Shown: positions 9,074-18,298 of the stretch, one piece after another
How the letters are laid out: each line of letters opens with the position of its first letter
How positions within the stretch are numbered: the first letter of the stretch is position 1
Origin: Chlorobiaceae bacterium
Lineage (GTDB): Bacteria > Bacteroidota > Chlorobiia > Chlorobiales > Chlorobiaceae
Direction: 5' to 3'
Assembly: GCA_013334225.1 (NCBI GenBank)
Contig: JAAXXY010000027.1
Coordinates: 1-35,312 of the forward strand
DNA length: 35,312 nucleotides
The notes under the pieces: model-generated
Told to the model about the DNA's origin: nothing
Seen by the model: the letters and a program-made list of their open reading frames with translations, nothing else
Database searches by the model: none
Program-made: the position numbers and the translations under genes

Positions 9074-9538
9074 TCACAGCTTTTTCACCATGGCAATTTC
9101 ATCGCACGCCATGAGTTTCGGGCAGTGGGTACAATCCCTCCATATTTTCTGGGGAAAGTACTCCTTCATGATCTCACTGTAGCCGACACGTCTGAAAAAC
9201 TCGGGATTGAGCGTCAGGACAAATACTTCCTTCACCCCTTCCTCCCGTAAAACCGTTTCCGCCTTTTCAACCAGCAGTCTGCCGATTCCCTTCATTTTGA
9301 AGCGGTTGAAGACCGCAAGCGACCGTATTTCAGCAAGCATGAGGTTATAGAAAGCTATAGCGCAGCAACCGATAACTTCACCGTTATAATCCGCAACAAA
9401 AAAATTACGAATATTTTCGATAATATTCTCACCCGATCGCTCGAGCATGATTCCCTGGAGGGCGTATTCCGCAGTGATAGCGGAAATCGCAGCAGCATCC
9501 GCGAGACGCGCATGCCTTATGACCACTTCACTCTGCAT
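9074..9538 (-). CDS. GNAT N-acetyltransferase (ArgA-like short form)
   Basis: A 154-residue GCN5-related acetyltransferase using acetyl-CoA. The body has EIRSLAVFNRFKMKGIGRLL, containing the R/QxxGxG/A pyrophosphate loop, and the C-terminus reads FPQKIWRDCTHCPKLMACDE, a cysteine-bearing tail typical of the short N-acetylglutamate synthase-like proteins that can start arginine biosynthesis. The ATG at 9538 lies directly behind the ObgE stop (TGAGCATG arrangement). A start at 9559 would add seven residues and overlap obgE. The role in arginine synthesis is inferred from the family and not shown by context. Confidence 0.82.
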   Translation of the reverse strand: MQSEVVIRHARLADAAAISAITAEYALQGIMLERSGENIIENIRNFFVADYNGEVIGCCAIAFYNLMLAEIRSLAVFNRFKMKGIGRLLVEKAETVLREEGVKEVFVLTLNPEFFRRVGYSEIMKEYFPQKIWRDCTHCPKLMACDEIAMVKKL

Positions 9539-9540
9539 GC

Positions 9541-10554
9541 TCAGGCCGGGTCGTCGCATATTGTTTCGACTGCCCTCGTACGGTTCGACACCTCTTTCCA
9601 GAGTTCATCCTTGAGTTCCTTCAGTCCGTAACCTGTAACACTTGAAACCGGAATCACCTTCACACCCTCTTCAAGATAAGGAATTGTAAAATCCCCTCCA
9701 GCAATATCCATCTTTGTAATGACGGCAATTCTCGGTTTTTCGAGAAGCCCTCTGTTGAATTTTTCAAGTTCCGAAAGAATGGTTTTGTATTCATGGGCAA
9801 TATCCGCACTGTCGGCTGAAACAAGCACCGCAAGGATCTTTGTCCGCTCGATATGGCGGAGGAACTGCAGGCCGAGCCCTCTTCCTTCAGAAGCGCCTTC
9901 GATGATACCCGGGATATCCGCTATCACAAAGGACTTGTATTCTTCATAGCGCACGATGCCGAGGTTCGGCACCAGCGTCGTGAAGGGATAGTCAGCGATC
10001 TTCGGCTTCGCAGCGCTTACCGATGAAATCAGTGTGGACTTTCCGGCATTCGGAAATCCCACAAGCCCGACATCGGCCATGAGCTTCAGCTCCATTTCGA
10101 GATTGAACTCCTCACCTTTCTGGCCTGGTTCCGCAAAGCGAGGCGCCTGCCGGGTCGATGTGGCAAAATGCTGGTTGCCGCGCCCCCCGCGACCACCTTT
10201 CGCAAGAAGGATTTTTTCATCATCCCCTGTCAGGTCGGCGATAATTTCATGGGTTTCGGCATTCCTGACGACCGTACCGCATGGAACCTCTATAACGATA
10301 TCCGCGCCGTCCCGACCTGTTTTGCGGGCACCCATGCCGTTGACCCCGCGACCGGCCAGATATTTTCTCTTGTACTTGAAATCGAGAAGCGTAGTCAGAT
10401 GGCTGTTGGTGCGAAGCCATACATGGCCGCCCCTGCCTCCGTCACCGCCTTCGGGACCTCCCTTCGGCACGTACTTCTCCCTGCGGAAGTTCACGCACCC
10501 GTTTCCGCCATTACCGGCCTGAATAAATATGGACGCACTGTCTACAAACTTCAC
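9541..10554 (-). CDS. obgE: GTPase ObgE/CgtA
   Basis: A 337-residue Obg GTPase involved in late 50S ribosome assembly and stress control. The glycine-rich Obg fold occupies about the first 160 residues ([19 protein letters not shown], then GGDGGRGG). The G domain follows with G1 [11 protein letters not shown]3 [11 protein letters not shown]4 ITKMD and G5-like VSSVTG. There is only a short C-terminal tail and no TGS or OCT domain, which is normal for many bacteria. It is the first gene of a long minus-strand run, and the divergent xseB starts 74 bp away, so the gap between them probably carries both promoters. Confidence 0.97.
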   Translation of the reverse strand: MKFVDSASIFIQAGNGGNGCVNFRREKYVPKGGPEGGDGGRGGHVWLRTNSHLTTLLDFKYKRKYLAGRGVNGMGARKTGRDGADIVIEVPCGTVVRNAETHEIIADLTGDDEKILLAKGGRGGRGNQHFATSTRQAPRFAEPGQKGEEFNLEMELKLMADVGLVGFPNAGKSTLISSVSAAKPKIADYPFTTLVPNLGIVRYEEYKSFVIADIPGIIEGASEGRGLGLQFLRHIERTKILAVLVSADSADIAHEYKTILSELEKFNRGLLEKPRIAVITKMDIAGGDFTIPYLEEGVKVIPVSSVTGYGLKELKDELWKEVSNRTRAVETICDDPA

Positions 10555-10627
10555 CTCTGCTCCTTCCTTTTGAAATAATCCTTTGCATTATCTATCTTAG
10601 CCATCAACAATCAAAACCTCTGCGGCC

Positions 10628-10885
10628 ATGGCTTCATCCCATTCCTCAAAACCCTCCATCGAAGAGCTCATAGCAAGGCTCGAGGAAATCACCAGAAAGA
10701 TCGAAAATCCCGATACAGGTCTTGAAAGTTCGATCTCGCTCTACGAAGAAGGCCTTTCGATCGCGGAACAATGTAAAAAAAGACTTCAGGAAGCAAGAAA
10801 AAAAATTGAAGTCATCAATCCCGATCTTGCCAAAGAGTGGCCTGAATCCTCCCGCACCAAGGACCTTTTCGACAGCGGATCCTGA
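10628..10885 (+). CDS. xseB: exodeoxyribonuclease VII small subunit
   Basis: An 85-residue protein that fits the small subunit of exonuclease VII, which degrades single-stranded DNA together with several copies bound to XseA. The core SIEELIARLEEITRKIENPD and GLESSISLYEEGLSIAEQCKKRL matches the helical hairpin of the family, including the LE.GL..SL..YE-type signature. The length is normal. The gene is divergent from obgE and converges on gatB with only 6 bp between their stops, so there is no room for separate terminators. No xseA is seen in the window. Confidence 0.93.
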   Translation: MASSHSSKPSIEELIARLEEITRKIENPDTGLESSISLYEEGLSIAEQCKKRLQEARKKIEVINPDLAKEWPESSRTKDLFDSGS

Positions 10886-10891
10886 AAACCC

Positions 10892-12319
10892 TTACCCTTC
10901 GAGCTTCTTCAGCAGCACTTCGTTCACCACCTGCGGATTTGCCTTGCCTTTCATCCTCGCCATGCACTGGCCTACAAAAAAACCGAGCAGCTTGGTTTTT
11001 CCCGCCCGGTAATCCGCGAGCTGCTTAGGGTTTGCATCCATTATTTCCTGCACGACCGACTCGATCGCACCGGTATCGGAAACCTGGGCAAGCCCCTCTT
11101 TTTCAACAATTTCTGCAGCTGAAAGCGGACTGGTCTGCATAAGCTCGAACACCTGCTTTGCGATCGTGTTGCTGATGGTGCCCGATGCGATCAGGCGGAT
11201 CAGGTTGCCAAGCCTTTCTGGTTCAATCGAAAACTCATCAATGTCAAGATACTTCTCCTTGAGAGTGCGCATCACTTCACCCATCACCCAGTTCGACGAG
11301 GCCTTTGCGTCACCCGAGATCTTTACCGTCTCTTCAAAATAATCGGCGATACGCCGCTCGACGGTCAGGACTCCCGCGTCGTATGCAGGAATGCCGAATT
11401 CGGAAACGAAGCGGCTTGCGCGTGCTTCCGGAAACTCCGGAAGTTCCGACAGCATCCGGTCGAGCATCTCCTGGTCTACAAGCACCGGCAGAAGGTCGGG
11501 ATCGGGAAAATACCGGTAGTCATGGGCATGCTCTTTTCCCCTCATCGACCGGGTCTCGCCCTTGTCGGCATCCCACAGGCGGGTTTCCTGCACGATGGTG
11601 CCTCCGCTTTCCAGGATTTCCTCATGACGCAAAGCTTCGAACTCAATAGCCTTCTCGACGTTCTTGAACGAGTTCATGTTCTTGATCTCGGTCCGGGTGC
11701 CGTATTCCGTAGAACCGACCGGGCGCAGCGACACGTTCGCATCGCAGCGCAGACTGCCTTCTTCCATGTTTCCGTCCGAAATACCGAGGTACTGGACAAT
11801 CTGGCGCAGTTTCTGCAGATATGCGGAAGCCTCTTTCGGCGTCCGCATGTCGGGATAGCTGACGATTTCGAGCAGGGGAACACCGCTGCGGTTGAGATCG
11901 ATATAGGTATCGTCGCCGATGTCGTGGATCGATTTGCCGGCGTCCTCTTCGATATGGATCCTGATCAGCCTGATCTCCCTTGTTCCCTCTCCTGCATCGA
12001 TATTGATGGAACCTTCGCCGCAGATCGGCTCTTCGTACTGGGAAATCTGGTAACCTTTCGGAAGATCGGGGTAGAAGTAGTTTTTCCTGGCAAGCACGGA
12101 ATGAGGGGCTATCGTGGATCCGAGCGCCAGACCGAGCTTGACGGCATCTTCAACGACCTGACGGTTAAGGACAGGCAGGGCTCCGGGAAGAGCGAGGCAT
12201 ACCGGACAGACATTGCTGTTCGCCGGTTTTCCGAACTGTGCCGAACAACCGCAGAATGCTTTGCTCTTTGTGCTGAGCTGACAATGGACCTCGAGGCCCA
12301 CCACTAATTCATACTTCAT
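10892..12319 (-). CDS. gatB: aspartyl/glutamyl-tRNA amidotransferase subunit B
   Basis: A full-length 475-residue GatB, the subunit of the GatCAB complex that phosphorylates and amidates misacylated Glu-tRNA(Gln) or Asp-tRNA(Asn). The start [15 protein letters not shown] is the usual one. Two cysteine pairs, FCGCS and NVCPVC, form the zinc site. [15 protein letters not shown] is a family hallmark, as is [12 protein letters not shown]. The C-terminal YqeY-like tail domain ends in VLLKKLEG. It starts near the divergent or isolated position at 12319 and ends 6 bp from the convergent xseB. GatA and GatC are not in this window. Confidence 0.97.
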   Translation of the reverse strand: MKYELVVGLEVHCQLSTKSKAFCGCSAQFGKPANSNVCPVCLALPGALPVLNRQVVEDAVKLGLALGSTIAPHSVLARKNYFYPDLPKGYQISQYEEPICGEGSINIDAGEGTREIRLIRIHIEEDAGKSIHDIGDDTYIDLNRSGVPLLEIVSYPDMRTPKEASAYLQKLRQIVQYLGISDGNMEEGSLRCDANVSLRPVGSTEYGTRTEIKNMNSFKNVEKAIEFEALRHEEILESGGTIVQETRLWDADKGETRSMRGKEHAHDYRYFPDPDLLPVLVDQEMLDRMLSELPEFPEARASRFVSEFGIPAYDAGVLTVERRIADYFEETVKISGDAKASSNWVMGEVMRTLKEKYLDIDEFSIEPERLGNLIRLIASGTISNTIAKQVFELMQTSPLSAAEIVEKEGLAQVSDTGAIESVVQEIMDANPKQLADYRAGKTKLLGFFVGQCMARMKGKANPQVVNEVLLKKLEG

Positions 12320-12386
12320 TAACAGAAATTAACGTATTGATAAAAACCAACGACCGGCGACACCCGGTATCTGCATAACACGACTT

Positions 12387-12920
12387 TCAGTTGGGCCTGT
12401 AGGAAAACTTCTGGCCGCCAACGGTCAGTTCCGCCATAAAACCTGCCTTGGGCTTGATAAATACAGCAACACCATGGGAGTAATCGGTACTGGTCGCCGT
12501 CCCCGACTTGATGACGATAGCCGTCGCCTGGGCATTGAGCTCATAGTGCCCTTTCTTGAACTCGTCGAGCTCGGGTTTGTCCTTGAAAAATATGATCTCG
12601 GAAAAAGACTGACCGCCGAGCTGAGGACCCACATTGAGCTGGGTTATTTTTGACTGGCCCACAAGCACACCCTGTTCATAGACATACCCCTTGCCATGAC
12701 CGCCGCCGAACAGTATATAACCGCCCTTGTACACATTTGGAAAAACAACGTAGCCATAGGCATTCTCGAAGAAACGGTCGAGCGATCCTGTTTTCTTGAA
12801 AAATATGACCGCGCTGTTTGCCTTGCTGGCATCAGCCGGGTCCCATCCTGCATAAGCTCGCGTTACAAAAACTCCTGCCAGCATAAACGCAAGCATAACG
12901 ATCCTCATCATCTTCATCAT
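12387..12920 (-). CDS. SYLF-domain (YSC84-like) lipid-binding secreted protein
   Basis: A protein of 177 residues that begins with a clear signal peptide, MMKMMRIVMLAFMLAGVFVTRAYA, followed by a mature SYLF domain. SYLF (DUF500/Ysc84) proteins bind phosphoinositides or other lipids in eukaryotes, and the bacterial members are periplasmic or outer-membrane-associated with unknown roles. Characteristic parts are FENAYGYVVFPNVYKGG, FGGGHGKGYVYEQG and GPQLGGQSFSEIIFF. The ATG at 12920 was chosen over an upstream TTG because it begins the signal peptide. It stands alone between gatB and a repeat-rich region. Confidence 0.87.
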   Translation of the reverse strand: MMKMMRIVMLAFMLAGVFVTRAYAGWDPADASKANSAVIFFKKTGSLDRFFENAYGYVVFPNVYKGGYILFGGGHGKGYVYEQGVLVGQSKITQLNVGPQLGGQSFSEIIFFKDKPELDEFKKGHYELNAQATAIVIKSGTATSTDYSHGVAVFIKPKAGFMAELTVGGQKFSYRPN

Positions 12921-13055
12921 GGCCGTACTTTTTTGTGGGTTAAATAAAATCAAACCATAGTAAACTTGCAATAATCTACAAGTTAGAATGTAAGATTTTC
13001 ACCTGAAATTCATGCAGAAGATACCTGAAGATTGGATGATCCTGTTTCAAAATTT

Positions 13056-13192
13056 TTATTACTCCGGCATCAATAACTCATAAATGAATTCCGTGTTTCA
13101 GTCTGTCATCCTGAACGAAGCGCAGCGGAATGAAGGATCCATCTTATTTGCAAACATAAACTTATGGATTCTTCGCTTCGCCCGGAATGACA
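13056..13192. repeat. 137-bp dispersed repeat, copy 1
   Basis: First of two nearly identical 137-bp copies lying 50 bp apart. The last 90 bp form a short palindromic element bounded by an imperfect inverted repeat, TGTCATCCTGAACGAAGCG at the left and CGCTTCGCCCGGAATGACA at the right. This kind of element is widely dispersed in many bacterial chromosomes, including Chlorobi as far as I recall. It carries no ORF. The surrounding gap 12921-13533 holds only these repeats and a hairpin. Confidence 0.9.
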
Positions 13193-13242
13193 GGAACAAC
13201 GAGTTTATAAAAAAACATGTCTGATATTTTTTAATCACCGGA

Positions 13243-13379
13243 TTATTACTCCGGCATCAATAACTCATAAATGAATTCCGTGTTTCAGTCTGTCATCCTG
13301 AACGAAGCGCAGCGGAGTGAAGGATCCATCTTATTTGCAAACATAAACTTATGAATTCTTCGCTTCGCCCGGAATGACA
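13243..13379. repeat. 137-bp dispersed repeat, copy 2
   Basis: Second copy of the 137-bp repeat, starting with TTATTACTCCGGCATCAATA as in copy 1. It differs from copy 1 at few positions, for example GGAGTGAAGG in place of GGAATGAAGG, and a G to A change in the middle of the element. The near identity points to a recent local duplication. Confidence 0.9.
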
Positions 13380-13477
13380 AGGCGAGATCACGTGAGTTGT
13401 GACCTTTAATCGCTGGCTTTAATAATAACGGTGAGCAGTCATACTGTTTGATGGAGCCGTTGCATTTTCATGCCGGA

Positions 13478-13517
13478 TCAGTGCAGCAAGGGCTTTATAA
13501 GGGAGCTGCTGCACTGA
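13478..13517. terminator. hairpin downstream of clpB
   Basis: A perfect 11-bp inverted repeat (TCAGTGCAGCA with TGCTGCACTGA) separated by 18 bases lies 16 bp beyond the clpB stop. On the minus strand it is not followed by a T run, so it may stabilise the mRNA end or be a factor-dependent stop rather than a classical terminator. Confidence 0.45.
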
Positions 13518-13533
13518 CGGGCCCAATGGATGG

Positions 13534-14850
13534 TCAGGCTTCGAGCTCGCGCTTGAGGGCCTCGCGCTCGATCTCGAGACGGCGGATTTCGCGGTTGATG
13601 CGGTCAAGCTCTTCCGGGCTGCTGTCGATTTCAAGCCTCAGCCGCGATGAAGCCTCGTCGATAAGGTCGATAGCCTTGTCGGGAAGGAACCGGTCGGAGA
13701 TATAGCGGTTAGAGAGCTCCGCTGCGGCGACAAGCGCTGCATCCTTGATGCGAACGCCATGATGGATTTCGTATTTCTCCTTGAGCCCCCTGAGGATCGA
13801 AACCGTATCCTCGACGCTCGGCTGGTCTACCAGTACGGTCTGGAACCTGCGTTCGAGGGCGGCATCTTTTTCGATATGCTTGCGGTACTCGTCGAGGGTC
13901 GTGGCGCCGATACAGCGGAGCTCGCCCCTTGCAAGGGCCGGTTTCAGGATGTTGGCCGCATCCATGGAACCTTCGGCAGACCCGGCACCGACAAGCAGAT
14001 GGATCTCGTCGATGAAAAGAATGACCTCGCCGTCCGAAGACTGGACTTCCTTCACCACGGCTTTCAGGCGCTCCTCGAACTCGCCCCGGAATTTGGTGCC
14101 GGCTACGAGCTGCGCGATATCGAGCGCGGCTATCTGCTTGCTCTTGAGGTTCTCCGGAACGTCGCCTGCCACGATACGCTGTGCGATGCCTTCGACCAGC
14201 GCGGTTTTTCCGACGCCGGGATCGCCGATCAGCACAGGATTGTTTTTCGTTCTGCGGCTCAGGATCTGCAGCACCCTGCGGATCTCCTCGTCACGGCCTA
14301 TTACCGGGTCGAGCTTGCCCTGACGGGCCTGGTCGTTCAGGTTGCGTGAATATTTTTTCAGGGAGTTGTAGGTCTCTTCGGCACTCTGGCTCGTCACCCT
14401 CTGCGATCCCCTGATGGTTGCGAGCACCTTGAGGATCGAATTGCGGTTGATGCCCGCATCCTGCAGCATTCGCGCCACGGTGGCGCCTGATTCGCTAAGT
14501 GCGATGAGAAGGTGCTCCGAGCTGATATATTCGTCCTTGAGATTTTCAGCCTCTTTCAGGGCCATGTCGAAAACCTTGCCGAGGTTCTGGGAGAGGTACT
14601 GTCCCGTGGCCGAAGCGCCTGTCACCTTGGGAAGCCTCTCGATCTGGCGGTCAAGCGCCGCATGAAGGGTATCTACCGGTGCTTCGAGCTTCTGCGCTAT
14701 CTGCACGGCAATGCTGCTTTTGTCCTCGAGCATGACATTGAGAAGATGCTCGGGCTCTATCTGCTGATGCTGACGGCTGCCTGCGAGGGTCGAGGCCCCC
14801 TGCAGCGCCTCCTGCGCCTTTATGGTAAATTTGTTCGGATCGAACTGCAT
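13534..14850 (-). CDS. clpB: ClpB chaperone, N-terminal half (Clp N domain and first AAA+ domain only)
   Basis: A 438-residue protein that carries the amino half of the disaggregase ClpB. The Clp-N repeat domain spans about residues 1-150. The first AAA+ domain follows with Walker [14 protein letters not shown], Walker [10 protein letters not shown], and the sensor and arginine-finger regions [26 protein letters not shown]. The protein ends inside the beginning of the coiled-coil M domain ([15 protein letters not shown]). The second AAA+ domain, normally residues 550-860, is absent and does not follow in any frame before the repeats at 13379. From memory, Chlorobium tepidum also has ClpB in two separate proteins of about 440 residues, so a lineage-specific split gene is more likely than a local truncation. 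The ATG at 14850 matches the usual start [16 protein letters not shown]. Confidence 0.93.
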   Translation of the reverse strand: MQFDPNKFTIKAQEALQGASTLAGSRQHQQIEPEHLLNVMLEDKSSIAVQIAQKLEAPVDTLHAALDRQIERLPKVTGASATGQYLSQNLGKVFDMALKEAENLKDEYISSEHLLIALSESGATVARMLQDAGINRNSILKVLATIRGSQRVTSQSAEETYNSLKKYSRNLNDQARQGKLDPVIGRDEEIRRVLQILSRRTKNNPVLIGDPGVGKTALVEGIAQRIVAGDVPENLKSKQIAALDIAQLVAGTKFRGEFEERLKAVVKEVQSSDGEVILFIDEIHLLVGAGSAEGSMDAANILKPALARGELRCIGATTLDEYRKHIEKDAALERRFQTVLVDQPSVEDTVSILRGLKEKYEIHHGVRIKDAALVAAAELSNRYISDRFLPDKAIDLIDEASSRLRLEIDSSPEELDRINREIRRLEIEREALKRELEA

Positions 14851-15037
14851 GATCGTCGTAGTTATATTTTTTTGTTTCTTTTCATAGGGTTCTCAACAGC
14901 GATTATGTATTCCGCGGTTATGTAAACTGCCTATCTATAACAATGCAAGAGCATTAAAAGTTAGCAGGGAAAGAAACGCTCCCCTTGGAAAATGTAAAAA
15001 AAGGAAGCCTGACATGCCGGTTGCCGACATGGAAAAC

Positions 15038-15078
15038 AAAGGAAAAGCGGTTGCAGCTAAGCCTCCGCTTTCCTCTTT
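15038..15078 (-). terminator. probable terminator of the gene at 15139-15438
   Basis: On the minus strand, AAAGAGGAAAGCGG pairs with CCGCTTTTCCTTT across a short loop, followed by TGTTTTCC. The stem and T-rich tail sit about 60 bp past the stop of the 99-residue gene and before the start of clpB, so termination between the two genes is likely. The 14851-15138 gap contains nothing else recognisable. Confidence 0.5.
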
Positions 15079-15138
15079 CTTGATGAGATCAGTCGATTCA
15101 GGCGGGAATGAAAAAACCCGTATCGGAAACCCATGGTT

Positions 15139-15438
15139 TTACTGCTCCGAAGGAGTTCCGGGCTGACTTTTCGTAAAGTTTTTCGCGAAAGCGAGAGTGA
15201 CAAGCCTCAGGATCTGTGCCCCGCTGACAAGCAGTTCTGCGCCTTTTTCCTTGATGCGGTTCTGGATCGCTATCTGGCCCTTGAAATAATCGACGCTCGC
15301 CTTGTCATAGTTTCCCTGGCTGACATAGGCATCAATCGTCTCTTCGGCTTCCTGGGCCGACATGTTCAGTACCTTCAATCCGAGTCTCGCCCTTTCGATA
15401 GGATCGAGGATTTTCTGACCGGTGTTTTCCTGCTCCAT
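15139..15438 (-). CDS. conserved-looking small protein of unknown function
   Basis: A 99-residue, highly charged, probably helical soluble protein that I do not recognise. The sequence contains SAQEAEETIDAYVSQGNYD, which resembles helix-turn-helix tetratricopeptide-like packing, and then an amphipathic run up to LLVSGAQILRLVTLAFAKNF. No signal peptide or certain membrane helix is visible. It begins at an ATG (15438), is followed by a hairpin, and stands between the BatB-like gene and clpB in the same direction. Codon use and GC content match the neighbours, which supports a real gene. Confidence 0.65.
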   Translation of the reverse strand: MEQENTGQKILDPIERARLGLKVLNMSAQEAEETIDAYVSQGNYDKASVDYFKGQIAIQNRIKEKGAELLVSGAQILRLVTLAFAKNFTKSQPGTPSEQ

Positions 15439-15559
15439 AGCAATATTGTTTTTATCGACTGAAAAAGCTGAACCCTCAAGTTATTCAGGATATAAATGTA
15501 ATAATTTTTCTTCAAGAACCCTTACCTGGTGAAAATCGCGAAACTCACGGATTTCCATG

Positions 15560-16579
15560 TCAGCGTTTCGCCCGCCATCCCCTGCCGGTCAGGGTCTCGG
15601 CAAACAGAAGCAGGAATGCCGCAGCGAGCACATAGCGATCCAGCGGTCTGGTTTCGGAGGGCTCCATCACCCACTGCGAGGATGCTGCGATCCGGTTGAT
15701 TGCCGCAGCGATATCGGGGTTGACCAGATGATCGGCGGTGCTGCGGTAATAGATCCCTCCGGTTGACGTCGCAATGGAACGAAGCGATTCGGGGTTGAAA
15801 CTCGTTGTTACCGGCCTGCCCTTCTCGTCCCTTTTGATATCCGTTCCCGGTCCCGAAGGAATGACAGCCGGGGAAGTTGTACCTACACCTGCCACAAAAA
15901 AACGCACGCCCTTTTTCTTCAGGCGCTCCGCCGTGGTAATGAAACCTCCGGAATGGTCCTCACCGTCGCTAAGCAGCACTACAATTTTCTCGCCTTTCGT
16001 CTGGACGGCGATTTTTTTATCCGAGACAGGTTCGAGAAGAGAGCCTGCCATTTCGAGCGCCGTGCGGAAAGCGGTACCCTGCTGTTCGATAAGCTCCGGA
16101 GACGCCATGCCGAGCAGCGCATCGAATGCCTCCCTGTCAGAAGTGAGCGGACACTGCACGAGAGGTTCGGCCGCAAAGAGAATGATCGATCTTCTTCCGC
16201 CCCGAACATCATGACTGATGCGGGTTATTTCAAATTTCGCCTGGCTGAGGCGGTCGGGAAGCACATCACGGGCCAACATGCTCCTTGAAACATCGAGCAT
16301 GAAAACGATATCGACACCTTTTCGCAGAACCGGTTTACCGCCGTTGCAGAGCCTCGGGCCCGTCATGGCGAACAACGCGAGGCCAATTGCAAAAAAAAGC
16401 ATGATTCTCTTGACAACCAGGACCCTGAACGATACAAAAGGCATCATGCTTTCGGCGAGAACCGAACTGACGACCTCCTCCCGCGCATTCATCTGCCTGA
16501 TGACCCCATAGCCAAGCACCACGGCCAGCGGGATCAGCAGCATGAGAAAACCGATATTTTCAGGCCATTCAAAACACAT
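15560..16579 (-). CDS. von Willebrand factor A membrane protein (BatB-like)
   Basis: A 339-residue inner-membrane protein of the Bat (aerotolerance-related) type. Two N-terminal transmembrane helices (FLMLLIPLAVVLGYGV and IMLFFAIGLALFAMTGP) precede a VWA domain with the metal-ion-dependent adhesion site DVSRSM and a later VLLSDGEDHSGG. A last hydrophobic helix, YVLAAAFLLLFAETL, lies at the C-terminus. Such proteins usually work with MoxR ATPases, but no MoxR gene is in the window. It follows the similar gene at 16644-17648 after 64 bp, so the pair is likely co-transcribed. BatB rather than BatA is suggested only by gene order. Confidence 0.87.
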   Translation of the reverse strand: MCFEWPENIGFLMLLIPLAVVLGYGVIRQMNAREEVVSSVLAESMMPFVSFRVLVVKRIMLFFAIGLALFAMTGPRLCNGGKPVLRKGVDIVFMLDVSRSMLARDVLPDRLSQAKFEITRISHDVRGGRRSIILFAAEPLVQCPLTSDREAFDALLGMASPELIEQQGTAFRTALEMAGSLLEPVSDKKIAVQTKGEKIVVLLSDGEDHSGGFITTAERLKKKGVRFFVAGVGTTSPAVIPSGPGTDIKRDEKGRPVTTSFNPESLRSIATSTGGIYYRSTADHLVNPDIAAAINRIAASSQWVMEPSETRPLDRYVLAAAFLLLFAETLTGRGWRAKR

Positions 16580-16643
16580 GGGAACGATTCCGTTTTGAAA
16601 TACCGCCAGGCGGCAGATATGTAATTTGCAACGATTTCGGCAT

Positions 16644-17648
16644 TCAGGGTATCCTCAGAAGCCGGGTGTTCGATAACAGGACATCAAGAATGAGCAGCGC
16701 AAGCGCCGAAAAAACGAGCTGGAAAAACAAACTTGAACGGCGTTCGAGCAGATGTCCGGAATATCGTTTCTTCTCAAGCTGATCGATCGCCGCTATGGTT
16801 TTCTGCATCGCTCCGGGGTCCTCGACCCTGTAGTAACCACCACCTGTCATCCGTGCTATTGCCCGGAGGGTTTCGTCATCCGTTACCCTGTGAACCTGTG
16901 CCGTATCTCCGGCTACGGGCTTTGCCGCATTTACCGTATAAATCCTGACTCCGTTATGGACAGCGAGTTCCGCGGCCGTTGAAGGCCAGACTTCGCCCGT
17001 ATTGTTTTCACCGTCGGTCACGAGAATGATGACCTTCTGTGCAGAATCCGAAACCCTGAGCCGGTTGAGCGCAATGAGAATCGCCGTCCCTATCGCGGTG
17101 CCGTCATCCTGTATGACCCTCGGCGAAACACGGTCGAGCAGCATGGCCAGGACTTCATGATCGAGCGTCAGCGGGCACTGGGTATATCCTTTGCCGCGGA
17201 AAACCACCAGACCGATCCGGTCGTTCGTCCGGCGAAGCACAAATTTCCGGGCGACATCTTTTGCCGCATCGAGCCGGCTTTCTCCGGAAAAATCCTTCTG
17301 CATCATAGACTCGGAAATATCGAGGGCCAGCATGATATCGATCCCCTTCGCTTCGGCCTCTGTCTGGCGATAGAGAAGATGCGGGCCCGCAAGCGCAATA
17401 ACCATGACAACGAGCGAAGCCCACCTCAACCATCGCGGCAACGTCCGGACAAACAGGCCTGCCTCGAACCCTGCATCGCGCAGCTTTTCGAGACCGGGAA
17501 AAAGCATGACGGGCGAATTGCCCTTTTTCTGGCGCCACCGGACGTAGAAAAATGCAAGAAGCAGTACCGGCAGCAGCGCCAGCCACAAAGGCTCTTCCAG
17601 TTCAAGCGTTGGTATGTGCGACAGCCATTCCTGCATAGGGATGTTCAT
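16644..17648 (-). CDS. von Willebrand factor A membrane protein (BatA-like)
   Basis: A 334-residue paralogue of the downstream gene. It has an N-terminal membrane helix (PLWLALLPVLLLAFFYVRW) and a second one (WASLVVMVIALAGPHLL), then the VWA domain with the MIDAS motif LALDISESMM, the T-containing loop region DRIGLVVF and VTDGENNTGEV, and a C-terminal helix LVFSALALLILDVLL. The ATG at 17648 is the first gene start before a 300-bp intergenic stretch, so a promoter should lie between 17649 and about 17800. BatA/BatB pairs are common in Chlorobi and Bacteroidetes, with a loosely defined role in stress or envelope integrity. Confidence 0.87.
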   Translation of the reverse strand: MNIPMQEWLSHIPTLELEEPLWLALLPVLLLAFFYVRWRQKKGNSPVMLFPGLEKLRDAGFEAGLFVRTLPRWLRWASLVVMVIALAGPHLLYRQTEAEAKGIDIMLALDISESMMQKDFSGESRLDAAKDVARKFVLRRTNDRIGLVVFRGKGYTQCPLTLDHEVLAMLLDRVSPRVIQDDGTAIGTAILIALNRLRVSDSAQKVIILVTDGENNTGEVWPSTAAELAVHNGVRIYTVNAAKPVAGDTAQVHRVTDDETLRAIARMTGGGYYRVEDPGAMQKTIAAIDQLEKKRYSGHLLERRSSLFFQLVFSALALLILDVLLSNTRLLRIP

Positions 17649-17822
17649 TTATCCTGAAAGATGCAAAATCCCCGGCAAAGAAACACTTTATCAGGTTGCT
17701 ATTCTCTGCGATGCCGGACTCCATTTTCTGGCAAACAGAAAGGTTATACTGATACATTCAATGATCGGTGAGTATTTATAACCCCGTCAACTACTGCTCG
17801 CAGATGAGCATGAGACATTTCC

Positions 17823-17868
17823 TGTCATCCTGAACGAAGCATAGTGCAGTGAAGGATCCATCTTATTT
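17823..17868. repeat. partial copy of the dispersed TGTCATCC repeat
   Basis: TGTCATCCTGAACGAAGC followed by the GTGAAGGATCCATCTTATTT half matches the left end of the elements at 13103-13192 and 13290-13379. The right half with the inverted copy is missing. It lies exactly where the CRISPR island begins, and the open frame of the next ORF starts inside it. The rest of 17649-17957 shows no gene. Confidence 0.75.
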
Positions 17869-17957
17869 TTCAGAAAGGGAGCCAATGGAAAACCATAGCT
17901 GCACTTCCTGATCTTGGCAAGCATAAAATTCCCGTCAAAAATGAACACAGCGATGAC

Positions 17958-18287
17958 ATGCTCTATGGCACCGAACTCAGCAGGGTTTTGTGGTTTCCAA
18001 GAATGTTCTCGAATCTCGATCAGAAGAAAAGAGATTATTCGCTGTTATGGTATTACAGAAACCTGCTGATCGCAACAATGCAGGTGATGAGCCTGTCAAA
18101 CTTTCTTGTCCGCACGCAGGACTACCAGAATATCGATTCAAATACTTCACTGATTAATTACTCGAAGGATGTAGCAACTATTTTACGTGAGTTCGAGGAG
18201 GGATCAGAAAAAACTTACCGCAGCAAGAGTCTCGAACGGCAGTTGCAGGATAACCAGCAGCTTCAGAAAGTTCTGCAAAATTATTGA
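17958..18287 (+). CDS. unknown ORF, probably a broken gene joined to the island edge
   Basis: A 109-residue ORF that I do not recognise. The frame is open from 17853, inside the truncated repeat, with no start codon before the ATG at 17958, so its true 5' end may have been cut off. The sequence contains KKRDYSLLWYYRNLLIATMQVMSLSNFLVRTQDYQN, a possibly amphipathic or membrane-associated helix, and ends in a glutamine-rich helix (LERQLQDNQQLQKVLQNY). It stops 11 bp before the point where homology with the 3' end of RT-cas1 begins. It could be the remains of a chromosomal gene interrupted by the island or a small independent gene. Confidence 0.4.
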   Translation: MLYGTELSRVLWFPRMFSNLDQKKRDYSLLWYYRNLLIATMQVMSLSNFLVRTQDYQNIDSNTSLINYSKDVATILREFEEGSEKTYRSKSLERQLQDNQQLQKVLQNY

Positions 18288-18298
18288 ACATCTATATT

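Noticed and set aside
13534..14850. ClpB truncated by insertion of the nearby repeats
   Set aside because: The length agrees with a half-length ClpB that I recall from Chlorobium tepidum, and the stop lies about 150 bp from the nearest repeat, with no trace of further coding sequence in between.
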